Part shown: one piece after another, positions 1-8,047 of the stretch
Numbering within the stretch: position 1 is the first letter of the stretch
Layout of the letters: each line of letters starts with the position of its first letter
From: a virus
Length of the DNA: 24,201 nt
Strand: one strand, 5' to 3'
Virus record (IMG/VR): IMGVR_UViG_3300032516_005935
Span: 1 to 24,201 of that record
The notes under the pieces: model-generated
The model's database searches: none
The model's input: the letters and a program-made list of their open reading frames with translations, nothing else
Told to the model about the DNA's origin: nothing
Position numbers and translations under genes: made by a program

Positions 1-2
1 GC

Positions 3-1847
3 GAGGTTGCCTGGGCTTTTGAGAAACTCAAAAAATTCGATCTTCTAACCCCCGCGCCGGCCGATCTAGAGAATGAGCTCTACATCGGGTGGCGAGAACA
101 TGGAGATCATGACGTGTACTATCGACGAGTGTACGGCAAAGAGATTACAAAATTCGATTCAGAACAGAATTGCAACCGCAGCGTTTTTCAGATTCCAAAA
201 TCTGCCGAGACGAAATTACGAGAAAAATCTAATCACGGTGGAACGCGTCAAGGCGCGGGATCCAAGTTGACCTTGGCTGGGCGCATCGAAGCGCTCAAGA
301 ATTTGCCTCAATTTGCCGATCGTCGGAATCTCTTGATCCACTTTTTGAAGAACTTTCCCGACCAGGATTCTGATGAAATTCGAGCCGCCATTTTCAGCGA
401 AAGACAGCCCATGTTAGAGAATTTTGAACCCTCGCCGAAGGTCATTGAAGATATAAATTCTACAAATTTTGAGCAAAAAACCTACAACACAGTTTGTGAA
501 ACAAACCCGAATCAACTACGTACAGGGTCCGAATCAACAACGTACCAAATAGAAGATCTAGAAACTAATAGAAGAGCTATAACATCTCTCTCTACTAATA
601 GTAGTAGAGAAGAGATGTTTGGCGCGGTCGCAAACGTGGCGGCGGCGCTGGTTTTTGTGACGACCAAAAATCTCAACCAAACTCTCGACGCTTGCCGACC
701 CCTTTCTCAGGTTGCTTCGCAACCCTCGCAAGTGTTCGGTGAGGCTGCGCCTCAACCATATTCTCGAGACAAAAAAGATGGCGTAGCCCAATCTCGAGAT
801 AAAAATCAGGATGAGAATCTCAACGAGAACCTAGTTCAGATTCAGAGCGTCAACGATGACGAGAACCAAACTCTGATCGCTTATCGACCTACTCGGGTTG
901 CTACGCAACCCTCTCAAGTCGATGGGGCGGAGCCCCAAACAGCAATTGAATCTCAATCCACTCGAGATGAAGTCGACGATGCCCGCGCCAGCGAAATCAC
1001 TTCGAGACTAAAAGCGTCAGCGTCACGGGTGCGCGCAGATGAAGAAAAAGTTTTGCGCGCGACAAACACAGATTTAAAAAAGGGGTTGCGCGCCGCTCCC
1101 AGCAATGAAAAAGGGGTTCCGCGCGGCGAAATTTTGCGCGATGGGCGCCTCGATTTCGCCGCGTTGGTTCCGTTGCCGACAGATTGGCCGGCGCTCCCCG
1201 CGCTCGTTGCGCTTCCAGAAACGTGGGCGAGTTCTCCCGACGAAGTGTCGACGCCGAGTCTTCCGCTATCGCTGGAGACTTGGTTACCACCCCCGCCAAC
1301 GCTCTCAGATGGGCACGACAGCGATTTAGACGCCGAGCTTGTCATGAGCGCCTATCGGGCGGTTTCGACGCGCCATATGGGCAAGCAGAGCTTTGCGCTG
1401 ACCAAGAAGGGGGCGCTCAAGAAATCGAAATATTTTCAGATGGCGGTAAAGCTCGCCTCGGTTTTGCGCAAGCACGACCTTGCGCCGATGGTTTGGTTCG
1501 AGTGGTCGTTCGGCAAGTGGCGCGGCGATAGTCAACCGCCTCTGAATTTTCTGTTGAGCTCGACTCGAGTCGAAAAATATTTTGATTGGTGCGAGCGAGA
1601 GATGAGCGCTTTCGCGCCGCCGCGAAGAGTCCGAGCGCCTTCGATCGACGCTCTCAGTCTTCGCTGTTGGATGCTCCAAGAGATTCTCGCGCAGGTATCC
1701 ACGACGCAAAGAAAAAGTGTCATTGAATTTTTCTTCCCGAATCATCTTTTCGAGGAAATGTTAGAGCAGGCGAAAAAAGATCGAGAAAAAATTCGCGAAA
1801 CGATCAAGTTCTATATGGCCGGCGGTCGCGCTTGGATTTGGGGCTAG
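3..1847 (+). CDS. Possible replication initiator / replisome organiser (5' truncated)
   Basis: The frame is open from the left edge, so the start lies outside the window; the GTG at 114 is only an internal candidate. The visible part has three zones. First comes an N-terminal region ending in a basic Gly-rich stretch (GGTRQGAGSK, encoded near 238-270), a motif seen in many phage DNA-binding proteins. A long low-complexity Gln/Asn/Arg/Ser linker (about 430-1150) follows, rich in DNA repeats. A folded C-terminal domain with WFEWSFGKW and a helical tail (about 1330-1847) completes it. The position just upstream of a DnaB-like helicase and a primase, together with iteron-like repeats inside the gene, resembles lambda O-type initiators that carry their origin internally. 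I do not recognise a specific family, so the role is inferred from context. It ends about 100 bases before the helicase start. Confidence 0.55.
   Translation, partial: EVAWAFEKLKKFDLLTPAPADLENELYIGWREHGDHDVYYRRVYGKEITKFDSEQNCNRSVFQIPKSAETKLREKSNHGGTRQGAGSKLTLAGRIEALKNLPQFADRRNLLIHFLKNFPDQDSDEIRAAIFSERQPMLENFEPSPKVIEDINSTNFEQKTYNTVCETNPNQLRTGSESTTYQIEDLETNRRAITSLSTNSSREEMFGAVANVAAALVFVTTKNLNQTLDACRPLSQVASQPSQVFGEAAPQPYSRDKKDGVAQSRDKNQDENLNENLVQIQSVNDDENQTLIAYRPTRVATQPSQVDGAEPQTAIESQSTRDEVDDARASEITSRLKASASRVRADEEKVLRATNTDLKKGLRAAPSNEKGVPRGEILRDGRLDFAALVPLPTDWPALPALVALPETWASSPDEVSTPSLPLSLETWLPPPPTLSDGHDSDLDAELVMSAYRAVSTRHMGKQSFALTKKGALKKSKYFQMAVKLASVLRKHDLAPMVWFEWSFGKWRGDSQPPLNFLLSSTRVEKYFDWCEREMSAFAPPRRVRAPSIDALSLRCWMLQEILAQVSTTQRKSVIEFFFPNHLFEEMLEQAKKDREKIRETIKFYMAGGRAWIWG
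507..545. repeat. Two 17-base iteron-like direct repeats
   Basis: CCGAATCAACTACGTAC at 507-523 recurs as CCGAATCAACAACGTAC at 529-545. They differ at one base and have a 22-base period, about two helical turns, so both copies would face the same side of the DNA. They sit in an A/T-rich stretch inside the candidate initiator gene, 36 bases before a large inverted repeat. Iterons are typical initiator-binding sites; this role is inference. Confidence 0.55.
581..619. repeat. Large near-perfect inverted repeat (candidate origin hairpin)
   Basis: The left arm 581-597 (AACATCTCTCTCTACTA) is the reverse complement of 602-619, with one extra A in the right arm and a 4-base loop (ATAG). That gives 17 base pairs inside a coding region. 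No T-tract follows, so it is not a normal terminator. Its place beside iteron-like repeats suggests an origin element. Confidence 0.6.
710..753. repeat. Tandem triloop hairpin pair, copy 1
   Basis: GGTTGC-TTC-GCAACC at 710-724 is followed by GAGGC-TGC-GCCTC at 741-753. Both are perfect stems with 3-base loops. The pair lies in a duplicated linker segment of the candidate initiator gene; the second copy is at 896-936. Confidence 0.6.
896..936. repeat. Tandem triloop hairpin pair, copy 2
   Basis: GGTTGC-TAC-GCAACC at 896-910 and GGGGC-GGA-GCCCC at 924-936 repeat the arrangement at 710-753. The second stem changes an A-T pair of copy 1 (GAGGC/GCCTC) to G-C (GGGGC/GCCCC), a compensatory change, while loop bases differ. 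This favours a conserved structure over a conserved protein sequence. Confidence 0.6.
1076..1140. repeat. Short direct repeats in the initiator linker
   Basis: AAAAAGGGGTT followed by a CG-rich run occurs near 1077-1092 and again at 1108-1125. TTTTGCGCG occurs at 1051-1059 and 1132-1140. These repeats continue the repeat-rich character of the linker. No function can be assigned. Confidence 0.4.
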
Positions 1848-1881
1848 AAACTTTTTTTGAGAGTGAAAAACGAAGAAAAAC

Positions 1882-1925
1882 AAAAATAGTTGGAAAAAAA
1901 ATCAGGCAACCGGACAAGTATAGCA
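1882..1925 (+). promoter_or_regulatory. A-rich promoter-like box, copy A
   Basis: The segment contains ATAGTTGG, eight A's, TCA and CGGACAAGTATA. It matches a segment at 7991-8034 with the same 25-base distance between TTGG and TATA. It lies in the gap before the helicase start. The spacing is too long for a normal sigma70 -35/-10 pair, so a phage-specific promoter or a binding site for a phage factor is more likely. Confidence 0.5.
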
Positions 1926-1951
1926 GTGAGGCAAAAATCACGGGGGAACGC

Positions 1952-3343
1952 ATGAGCGAGGTGCCGAGTAACGTTGTCAGTCTAGATGCGGCGCGGTTAG
2001 AGAAAAAACGAAAAGTTGAACCTTACGGTTTCGTCGAAGAGTTCGAGCTCGCGGTCGTCTACTTGCTCTGTCACAAGAAGGCATTTTTCGCGCAGGTGGG
2101 TCACCTGCTCGAGGCAGATTTGATGTCAACGCCCAACGGTAAACTGGGTGTGAAGGTTGCTCAGATGCACGCGGCAGAGCGAAAAGGGGTTGGCCCTGGC
2201 ATGACTTACTCGGCCATGCAGCGGGCGCGAGAGTTGGTTTCAGACGGGAAGTTGCTAGAAGAAGAGTTTGAAAATTTTTGCGCAGTGCTCATCAGGTTCG
2301 ACATTCTCAGTGCGAAACGCAGACCACAGATCGACGAAACGCTAGCAGAGCTCATCCCGATTCTCAAACGACGCGGCAGACGAGAGGCACTTATGCGAGG
2401 TCTTGATTGTATTTCTAAAGGCAAAACACTCACAGACGTAGCGAAACAAATTACGAACATCGAAGAATTGTCTTCTTCAAGTATGTTTTTTTCATTCGGC
2501 ACGCGAAACCTAGATCACGCAGCGCTCGAGTCTATTCGAGAACTAAAATATGCAATGCGATTGTCAACCGGAATTCGTGAACTCGATGACACTCTCGGTG
2601 GGGGGCTTCCGCTTAGAACAATGGGTGTTGTCATCGGCGGCGCCGGCGAGGGTAAGTCGATTTTTTTAGAGCATGTCGGCACCTATGGAATTCGCAGAGG
2701 GCTGAACGTTGCGACTGCGTCTCTCGAACTCGACTCGGCATTCGTCATGTCTCGATATTTTGCAAACCTATCGGGCGTGCTAGAGAGCAAAATTCAGGCA
2801 TCAGAACCTACGACACATTGTGAAGTTCTGCAAAAACTCGAAGCACAGAAGTTAAACGGTATGTTACACGTAGAGTATTTTGATCCTGGCTCAACGACGG
2901 TTCCGCAATTGCGAGAATGGGTCACGCAATGTGAAGAGAGAAGTGGAAGGAAGATCGATTTGGTGCTCGTCGACTACGCGGATCTTTTGAAGCCTGTATC
3001 TCGAATGCAGATCAATCGGTACGAGGCGGCCGGCTTGGTTTATCAGGCGCTCTCAAATTGGGCGAAGGAAGCTGATATTTGGATCTGGACGGCATCGCAA
3101 GCACAACGAAAACACAAACTGAGCAAACACGAATTGCGCACGATCGACGAAGCGGCAGACTCACAAGAGAAAGTGCGCATCGCAGATCTCGCAGTCACTC
3201 TTAATTGTAAAACGGACGAGTTCAGCGGCTTCAAGGAATGCACTTACAATATTGTGAAATTCAGAATGGGCCGAAGTGGTGTTTCGGTTGGGCCTATCCC
3301 AACAGAATTTGAGTATGGACGCATGTGTCCGAATGAATGGTGA
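1952..3343 (+). CDS. DnaB-like replicative helicase (SF4)
   Basis: This 463-residue protein has the RecA-fold core of replicative helicases. Walker A is GGAGEGKS (229-236), Walker B LVLVDYADLL (337-346), followed by the sensor-like ASQAQR (381-386) and FRMGRSG (437-443) that matches the usual arginine-finger region. The first 170 residues are helical, as in DnaB N-domains. It should unwind DNA 5' to 3' at the fork as a hexamer. I chose ATG 1952, with GGGGGAA just upstream; an earlier in-frame ATG at 1832 would overlap the previous gene and run through the promoter-like box. Primase follows 30 bases later, the usual phage order. Length matches DnaB (about 470). Confidence 0.9.
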   Translation: MSEVPSNVVSLDAARLEKKRKVEPYGFVEEFELAVVYLLCHKKAFFAQVGHLLEADLMSTPNGKLGVKVAQMHAAERKGVGPGMTYSAMQRARELVSDGKLLEEEFENFCAVLIRFDILSAKRRPQIDETLAELIPILKRRGRREALMRGLDCISKGKTLTDVAKQITNIEELSSSSMFFSFGTRNLDHAALESIRELKYAMRLSTGIRELDDTLGGGLPLRTMGVVIGGAGEGKSIFLEHVGTYGIRRGLNVATASLELDSAFVMSRYFANLSGVLESKIQASEPTTHCEVLQKLEAQKLNGMLHVEYFDPGSTTVPQLREWVTQCEERSGRKIDLVLVDYADLLKPVSRMQINRYEAAGLVYQALSNWAKEADIWIWTASQAQRKHKLSKHELRTIDEAADSQEKVRIADLAVTLNCKTDEFSGFKECTYNIVKFRMGRSGVSVGPIPTEFEYGRMCPNEW

Positions 3344-3372
3344 CCAACAAAAAAAAATACGCGGGGGCGTGA

Positions 3373-4242
3373 ATGTTTTTTCAGAGGGAATATTCGCGGC
3401 GAGAGAGGGATGAGCTTGTTTTAGCGGCACTGAATACAGCAAGGGGAAGCGGCGAGTGGGTCAAGACCCATTGCCCGTTTTGTTCGACGGGCAGGAAGAG
3501 CCCATCGTTTGCAATCTCGAGAACTCACGGCGGGTTCAAATGCCATCGTTGCTCTATCAGCGGGATGCTCAAAGATTTTGAAGAAGATGCTGAGATTATC
3601 GAACAACCCAAAAGCGCTATGCAATTGCCCGATGAGTTTCTATCGCTCTCAGAGGAGCCTGGAAAGTCGGCATTCTCAACAAGTGCGGCGAGAGCTTATT
3701 TAGCTTGGCGAAATATTTCACCTAGTGTGATAAAGCAGGCTCATGTTGGGGCGTGCGTAGAGGGTCGATACAGAGGAAGAATCGTAGTTCCTGTTCTATC
3801 GGCTCGAGGCATTTTGCTTGGTTGGGTCAGTCGCGCATGGTCGAAGAAGGTTCAGAAAAAATATCTTTACCCCGTTGGTTCGTGGCGAGCATCGGCTCTA
3901 TTCAATGAGGCTGCACTGCTCGTGGAAACAGATGTTCCGCTGTTCGTTGTCGAGGGAGTTTTCGATGCTTTGGCTCTTTGGCCTAACGCTGTGGCTGTGC
4001 TTGGCAAGCCAAGTGTCATTCAGGAAAACATGCTTGCGCTCTCGAATCGACCCCTTGTCAGCGTGCTCGACGGCGACGCATGGCGAGAGGGAGAAGCGCT
4101 TTCGCTGAGATTGAGATTGACAGGCGCAACGGTTGGGGCGATTCGATTGCCGCCCAAGATCGACCCGGATGAAGTTTACCGGGAAGATTTGATGATGGCG
4201 GGCATAGAGTCGTTGTCGATGATGGAGGCAGTCGCATTTTGA
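3373..4242 (+). CDS. DnaG-type primase with zinc finger and TOPRIM domain
   Basis: This 289-residue protein has an N-terminal zinc-binding motif (C34, C37, C57, C60; CPFC and CHRC). It also has a TOPRIM core with the catalytic glutamate in FVVEGVFDAL (E194), the acidic motif VLDGD (D233, D235) and DPDEV (264-268). It would make RNA primers for lagging-strand synthesis with the upstream helicase. It is much shorter than bacterial DnaG (about 580) because no C-terminal helicase-binding domain is visible, as is common for compact phage primases. The start ATG 3373 is preceded by GGGGG at 3363-3367. Confidence 0.88.
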   Translation: MFFQREYSRRERDELVLAALNTARGSGEWVKTHCPFCSTGRKSPSFAISRTHGGFKCHRCSISGMLKDFEEDAEIIEQPKSAMQLPDEFLSLSEEPGKSAFSTSAARAYLAWRNISPSVIKQAHVGACVEGRYRGRIVVPVLSARGILLGWVSRAWSKKVQKKYLYPVGSWRASALFNEAALLVETDVPLFVVEGVFDALALWPNAVAVLGKPSVIQENMLALSNRPLVSVLDGDAWREGEALSLRLRLTGATVGAIRLPPKIDPDEVYREDLMMAGIESLSMMEAVAF

Positions 4243-4250
4243 GGTTTTAA

Positions 4251-4493
4251 ATGATTTCACATTACGTGCGGTCTCGAGAGAGACTAAAAAGAATGATCGA
4301 TGTTTGGGAGCAGGTTTCTGTTTGGAATGAGTTGAGCCCAATCGGAACCGAAATCTGGTTGATCGAAGATGACGGGTCGAAAACATCGACAAAGACAGCC
4401 AGCGAAGCGTGGATTTTAGGGCACGACCAACCCGTCGTGAAAGTCTCGGGCAGAACGGGCGGGTTCGCTCTTGAGCGGATTCGGCGAAAGTAG
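4251..4493 (+). CDS. Small hypothetical protein
   Basis: An 80-residue product with a basic N-terminus (HYVRSRERLKR) and a Trp-rich middle (VWEQVSVWNELSPIGTEIWL), and no motif I recognise. It starts 9 bases after the primase with GAGG upstream and ends 6 bases before the next ORF, so it belongs to the replication operon. No membrane segment or signal peptide is visible. Confidence 0.65.
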   Translation: MISHYVRSRERLKRMIDVWEQVSVWNELSPIGTEIWLIEDDGSKTSTKTASEAWILGHDQPVVKVSGRTGGFALERIRRK

Positions 4494-4499
4494 GGGTCA

Positions 4500-4724
4500 A
4501 TGATAGATGAAATCGTTGGTGTCGAGTTCGAGGACGTGTTGACTTTGCATGAGACCGAGAAGGCGGTGCTTTGTAATATCGCCGGCGAAGATCACTGGGT
4601 GCCCAAGAGTCAGATTCTGGCTGACTCTGAAGTACAAGGGCACGGTGACCAGGGAGTTTTAAGAGTGACAGAATGGTGGGCCATTAAAATCGGATTATAC
4701 ATAAAGGGAGATACACCAAAATGA
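4500..4724 (+). CDS. Small hypothetical protein of phage type
   Basis: A 74-residue product preceded by AGGGG. The middle (AVLCNIAGEDHWVPKSQI) matches a pattern I know from many small phage proteins near replication genes, where a short beta-rich domain carries a WVPKSQI-like motif. The function of that group is unknown to me. Its stop overlaps the next start (ATGA), so the two are likely co-translated. Confidence 0.7.
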   Translation: MIDEIVGVEFEDVLTLHETEKAVLCNIAGEDHWVPKSQILADSEVQGHGDQGVLRVTEWWAIKIGLYIKGDTPK

Positions 4725-5350
4725 TCGTAACAGTGAAGATTCGAGATATTGAAATCAAGGTGAGTGGAATTAACACGAGCGATGAGGCATTGAAATTCAT
4801 CGACACGGTGATGTCTCGCTATGGTAATTCACCGCCTGTTAAAGAAGAAGTGAAAGCGGTTGTGAAGGCCGCGCCGGTTCAGAAGCCTACCGAGAAACCA
4901 AAGGTTGCGCCCGTTGCACCTGCTGTGAAAGTAGCCCCTAAAAAAGATGTTTGTAACTACGACCATGAAGACGAAGAGCCCGTCGATGATGACTTTGAAG
5001 AAAACGAAGAACCCGCGCCTAGAAAAATCGAGGAGCCCATCGAAGCGCCGGCCATCAACACGAAACCGCAACCAGACATTACCGATTTCGACTTCGGCGC
5101 GAATGCAAAACCAAATGGAGCAAAACGAAAACCAACAGTCGACGAGCTTTCGGCTTTCTCGTCAATCGGACACCTGATAAAACACCTCGTCGCGTTAGGC
5201 ATCAATCGAGAGGATGACATCTATGATCTCTGCAAAGAATATCGAGAGCAGATCCCAATTCTGAATAGAACTCCCAGTATGAGTTTTGAAGAGACAGTTC
5301 GCACGAGAGCGATGGCGATTATGGCGGTAATTCCTGCGGGAACAAAATGA
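4721..5350 (+). CDS. Hypothetical protein with a charged flexible linker
   Basis: This 209-residue protein has three zones. Residues 1-40 form a short beta/alpha domain (VTVKIRDIEIKVSGI). Residues 40-130 are a disordered Lys/Pro/Ala-rich then very acidic linker. Residues 145-209 form a helical domain with GHLIKHLVALGI. AGGGAG precedes the start. It overlaps both neighbours by 4 bases (ATGA), tying it to the polymerase. A tether or adaptor at the replisome would fit, but that is inference and I do not recognise the family. Confidence 0.7.
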   Translation: MIVTVKIRDIEIKVSGINTSDEALKFIDTVMSRYGNSPPVKEEVKAVVKAAPVQKPTEKPKVAPVAPAVKVAPKKDVCNYDHEDEEPVDDDFEENEEPAPRKIEEPIEAPAINTKPQPDITDFDFGANAKPNGAKRKPTVDELSAFSSIGHLIKHLVALGINREDDIYDLCKEYREQIPILNRTPSMSFEETVRTRAMAIMAVIPAGTK

Positions 5351-7992
5351 AAATCTTGAGGGTGTACGATACCTCGCCGGGAGAAATTCCCAAGTCTGCC
5401 GTCGAGGTAGTAGCCTTACCATTTGCAACGTTTGCCTTTCCAACAGAGGAAGGCTGCGAAAGATGCGCGCTCGGTAAGAGAAACACCGCACCGATTAAGC
5501 GACCTTTTTCTTACGACGAAAAGAAAGCGGGGAAGGCTTTACTGGTAGTGCTTAGTCAGACTGTGAACGCGAACAACAAAACCATATCCTTTCTTTACTC
5601 GACGATAAGTAAGATTTGGAAAGGCCCTATTTATTTTGATTTCGCTGTGCGGTGTGCCTCGGTTTTGAATGATATCTCTCCGACGAATGTTGACGCGTGC
5701 AGAGCATATATGCAGACAAGCATCGCCGAGATTAAGCCGACTTTGATTTTGGCGATGGGCGCGAATGCAATTTATTCTCTGCTCGGTCGGTCGGTCGATA
5801 CGATGAGCGTTCGGCGAGGCTTCGCTTTTTTGTCGACGAGAACGCCTGTCGTGTTGTTCTTCGACCCCTCGTTGATTTTTTCAAATCGGTTTATCTCACA
5901 GTTTTTTGAGAGTGACTTGCAATGGGCATTGACTCATCAATTCGAGTTGCCACCCTACGATGCGGAAGCGCGAGTCGTACAAACTGCTAGTGAATCGAAA
6001 GAAGCGGCGGACGATTTGAGGTCGGCTGTCTGGCTGTCGATAGATGCTGAATGGTCGGGCGTGCCGTATCGAAAATTGGAATTGCTAAGCATCGCGTGCG
6101 TTCCTCGAGGAAAAAGTTACGCGTACGTTTGGGATCGAGAGTCTCTAAAAAATGCCGAGATATGTGCAGAGTTGGCGAAATTGTTGGAAGACGATTGCGC
6201 GCGCAAGGTGGGCCAAAACATCAAGAGCGATGCGCATGCGTTGTGGTGCGGTTTGGGAATTCGTCTGCGAGGTATTGTTTACGATGCTCGCCTCATGCGA
6301 AAAATTCTGGACCCCGAGGCACAGACACGATTGAAAACGATGGCAGAGCTCGTGGGAATGGGCGGCCACAAAGAAGAAGCCGAGCAGTATTTGGACGACG
6401 CTGAAAAGAATATCAATGTTTGCCTCAAGGTGGCGCACGCGACTTTTCACGGCGAGACATGCAAGCTCACAAAACAAGCGACCCCGCGCTACGACAAAGC
6501 GATGTTGATTCTCGACAAGGCCGTCGCGGAGGATATCAGGTCAACGGATGATCCGAAGAGTTTTGCATTCGCATTGATTCCACAGACTGTGTTGCTGCGA
6601 TACAATGCGGCGGATGCAATCGCAACGGACCGTCTAGTCGACTTGTTCGAGACAGATATCGCCGACTCCGAGGAGAATTTTTATGTTTGGAATCGGCTCA
6701 TTCGTCCGACAATTGAGCCAATCATAGAGTTGGAAAAATGGGGAATCGCTGTCAGTAAAGACGCCATCCTCTCGTATCAAGAGATGTTGATTCTCAAACT
6801 GACCGACGCGCACAGAAAATTGATTGCTCATACTGGACCCGATTTCAATCCCGGTTCGTCGCATCACGTTTCAGAGTTGCTCTATAAAAAGATGAAATTG
6901 AAAGTGCCGTACACAACCAAAGGCGGTGCGGCTAGCACAGACCACGAGGCGCTTGAAGAGTTGCTCAAGGTCGCGGCGGACGGCAAGAAAGAAATTATCG
7001 AGAGTCTACTCGAGTGGCGTCACTGGGATAAACAGAGAAACACCTACGCAGCTGGTAAAACTGGCTGTGAAGGAATGCTCGCACACGTTCGAGGTGACAA
7101 TAGGATTCACACAACGCTTCACACAGACGGCGCAAGAACGGGTCGCACGAGCTCGGCGGACCCGAATCTTCAGAACATTCCGAGCGGAGAAAAAGAAACT
7201 TACGACCCGAGTTTGGCGAGCATGTCGCGCAACGTCTTTGTGGCGTCGCCCGGTAATTTGATGATCTCGGCCGACTATTCGCAACTCGAGTTGCGCGTGG
7301 CAGCGATGCTGTCAGGAGACCCCGAGATGCGAGCGATCTTCGACGAGGGCGTTGACTATCATCTTCGCACAGCGCAAATGCTCGCCGAGCTTGTTTGGGG
7401 AATCAAACCCGAGCAGGTCGAGAAGTCGCATCGCAAAGCGTGCAAGGCGGTCAACTTTGGATTGCTCTATGGGCAACACGATAAACAACTCGCAGAGAAA
7501 ATTGGGTGCGACGCAAAAATGGCGGCGAGAATTCGGGCGGCGGTTCTCGGACGTTTCAAAGTTCTGGCGGGGTGGATTAAAAACTGTCTCTTGAACGCGC
7601 AGAAGTACGGCGGCGCGTACACGATGTGGGAGGGGCGAAGAGCTCGCTGGCGTCCGCTCTCGAAGATAGGAGACCAAGCGGATGATTGGGCGCGCGGGAG
7701 CGCCGAGCGTTCCTCGTGGAACACACCCGTACAGGGAACCGCGAGCGAGTTTTGTGTTCAGTCGCTCGTCAGATTGATCAATTGGGTCGAGGAAGAAAAA
7801 CTGGCGCCCGATGTCAGGGTGATTCTGTCGGTGCATGACAGCATCATGCTCGACGTGCGAGAAGACCTCGTGCCGTCGACAATCGAAAAGGTGACGCAAG
7901 TGATGCAAGGCTGGGAGACCCCGTTCAATGTTCCGCTCGTGGTCGATGTTGAGGTCGGCGAGTCATGGGGAAGCCTGAAAAAAATAAATTAA
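5347..7992 (+). CDS. Family A DNA polymerase with N-terminal UDG-like domain
   Basis: This is an 881-residue phage replicative polymerase. Residues 30-195 resemble family-4 uracil-DNA glycosylase: four cysteines spaced as for an iron-sulfur cluster (C37, C40, C103, C118) and the KPTLILAMGANA segment. The catalytic GEAPG motif is replaced by LSQTVNANN and the HPS motif by FDPS, so glycosylase activity is probably lost. A 3'-5' exonuclease follows, with DAE (D233, E235), NIKSD (D295) and YNAAD (Y419, D423). The polymerase has DGARTGRTSSADPNLQNIPS (594-613), motif A DYSQLELR (D643), motif B R696/K700/F704/Y708 and motif C VHDS (H830, D831). Phe at 704 implies discrimination against dideoxynucleotides. 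Similar fusions occur in SPO1-type phages. It starts inside an ATGA overlap. Confidence 0.95.
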   Translation: MKILRVYDTSPGEIPKSAVEVVALPFATFAFPTEEGCERCALGKRNTAPIKRPFSYDEKKAGKALLVVLSQTVNANNKTISFLYSTISKIWKGPIYFDFAVRCASVLNDISPTNVDACRAYMQTSIAEIKPTLILAMGANAIYSLLGRSVDTMSVRRGFAFLSTRTPVVLFFDPSLIFSNRFISQFFESDLQWALTHQFELPPYDAEARVVQTASESKEAADDLRSAVWLSIDAEWSGVPYRKLELLSIACVPRGKSYAYVWDRESLKNAEICAELAKLLEDDCARKVGQNIKSDAHALWCGLGIRLRGIVYDARLMRKILDPEAQTRLKTMAELVGMGGHKEEAEQYLDDAEKNINVCLKVAHATFHGETCKLTKQATPRYDKAMLILDKAVAEDIRSTDDPKSFAFALIPQTVLLRYNAADAIATDRLVDLFETDIADSEENFYVWNRLIRPTIEPIIELEKWGIAVSKDAILSYQEMLILKLTDAHRKLIAHTGPDFNPGSSHHVSELLYKKMKLKVPYTTKGGAASTDHEALEELLKVAADGKKEIIESLLEWRHWDKQRNTYAAGKTGCEGMLAHVRGDNRIHTTLHTDGARTGRTSSADPNLQNIPSGEKETYDPSLASMSRNVFVASPGNLMISADYSQLELRVAAMLSGDPEMRAIFDEGVDYHLRTAQMLAELVWGIKPEQVEKSHRKACKAVNFGLLYGQHDKQLAEKIGCDAKMAARIRAAVLGRFKVLAGWIKNCLLNAQKYGGAYTMWEGRRARWRPLSKIGDQADDWARGSAERSSWNTPVQGTASEFCVQSLVRLINWVEEEKLAPDVRVILSVHDSIMLDVREDLVPSTIEKVTQVMQGWETPFNVPLVVDVEVGESWGSLKKIN

Positions 7993-8034
7993 AAATAGTT
8001 GGTAAAAAAAATCATCGATCGGACAAGTATATAG
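7991..8034 (+). promoter_or_regulatory. A-rich promoter-like box, copy B
   Basis: This is the second copy of the box at 1882-1925: AAAAATAGTTGG, T plus eight A's, TCA, then CGGACAAGTATA. It begins at the polymerase stop codon and precedes the GTG of the next gene. Keeping both end blocks at one spacing while the middle varies suggests two contact sites for one regulator or polymerase. Confidence 0.5.
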
Positions 8035-8047
8035 AAAAGGGGGTCAC

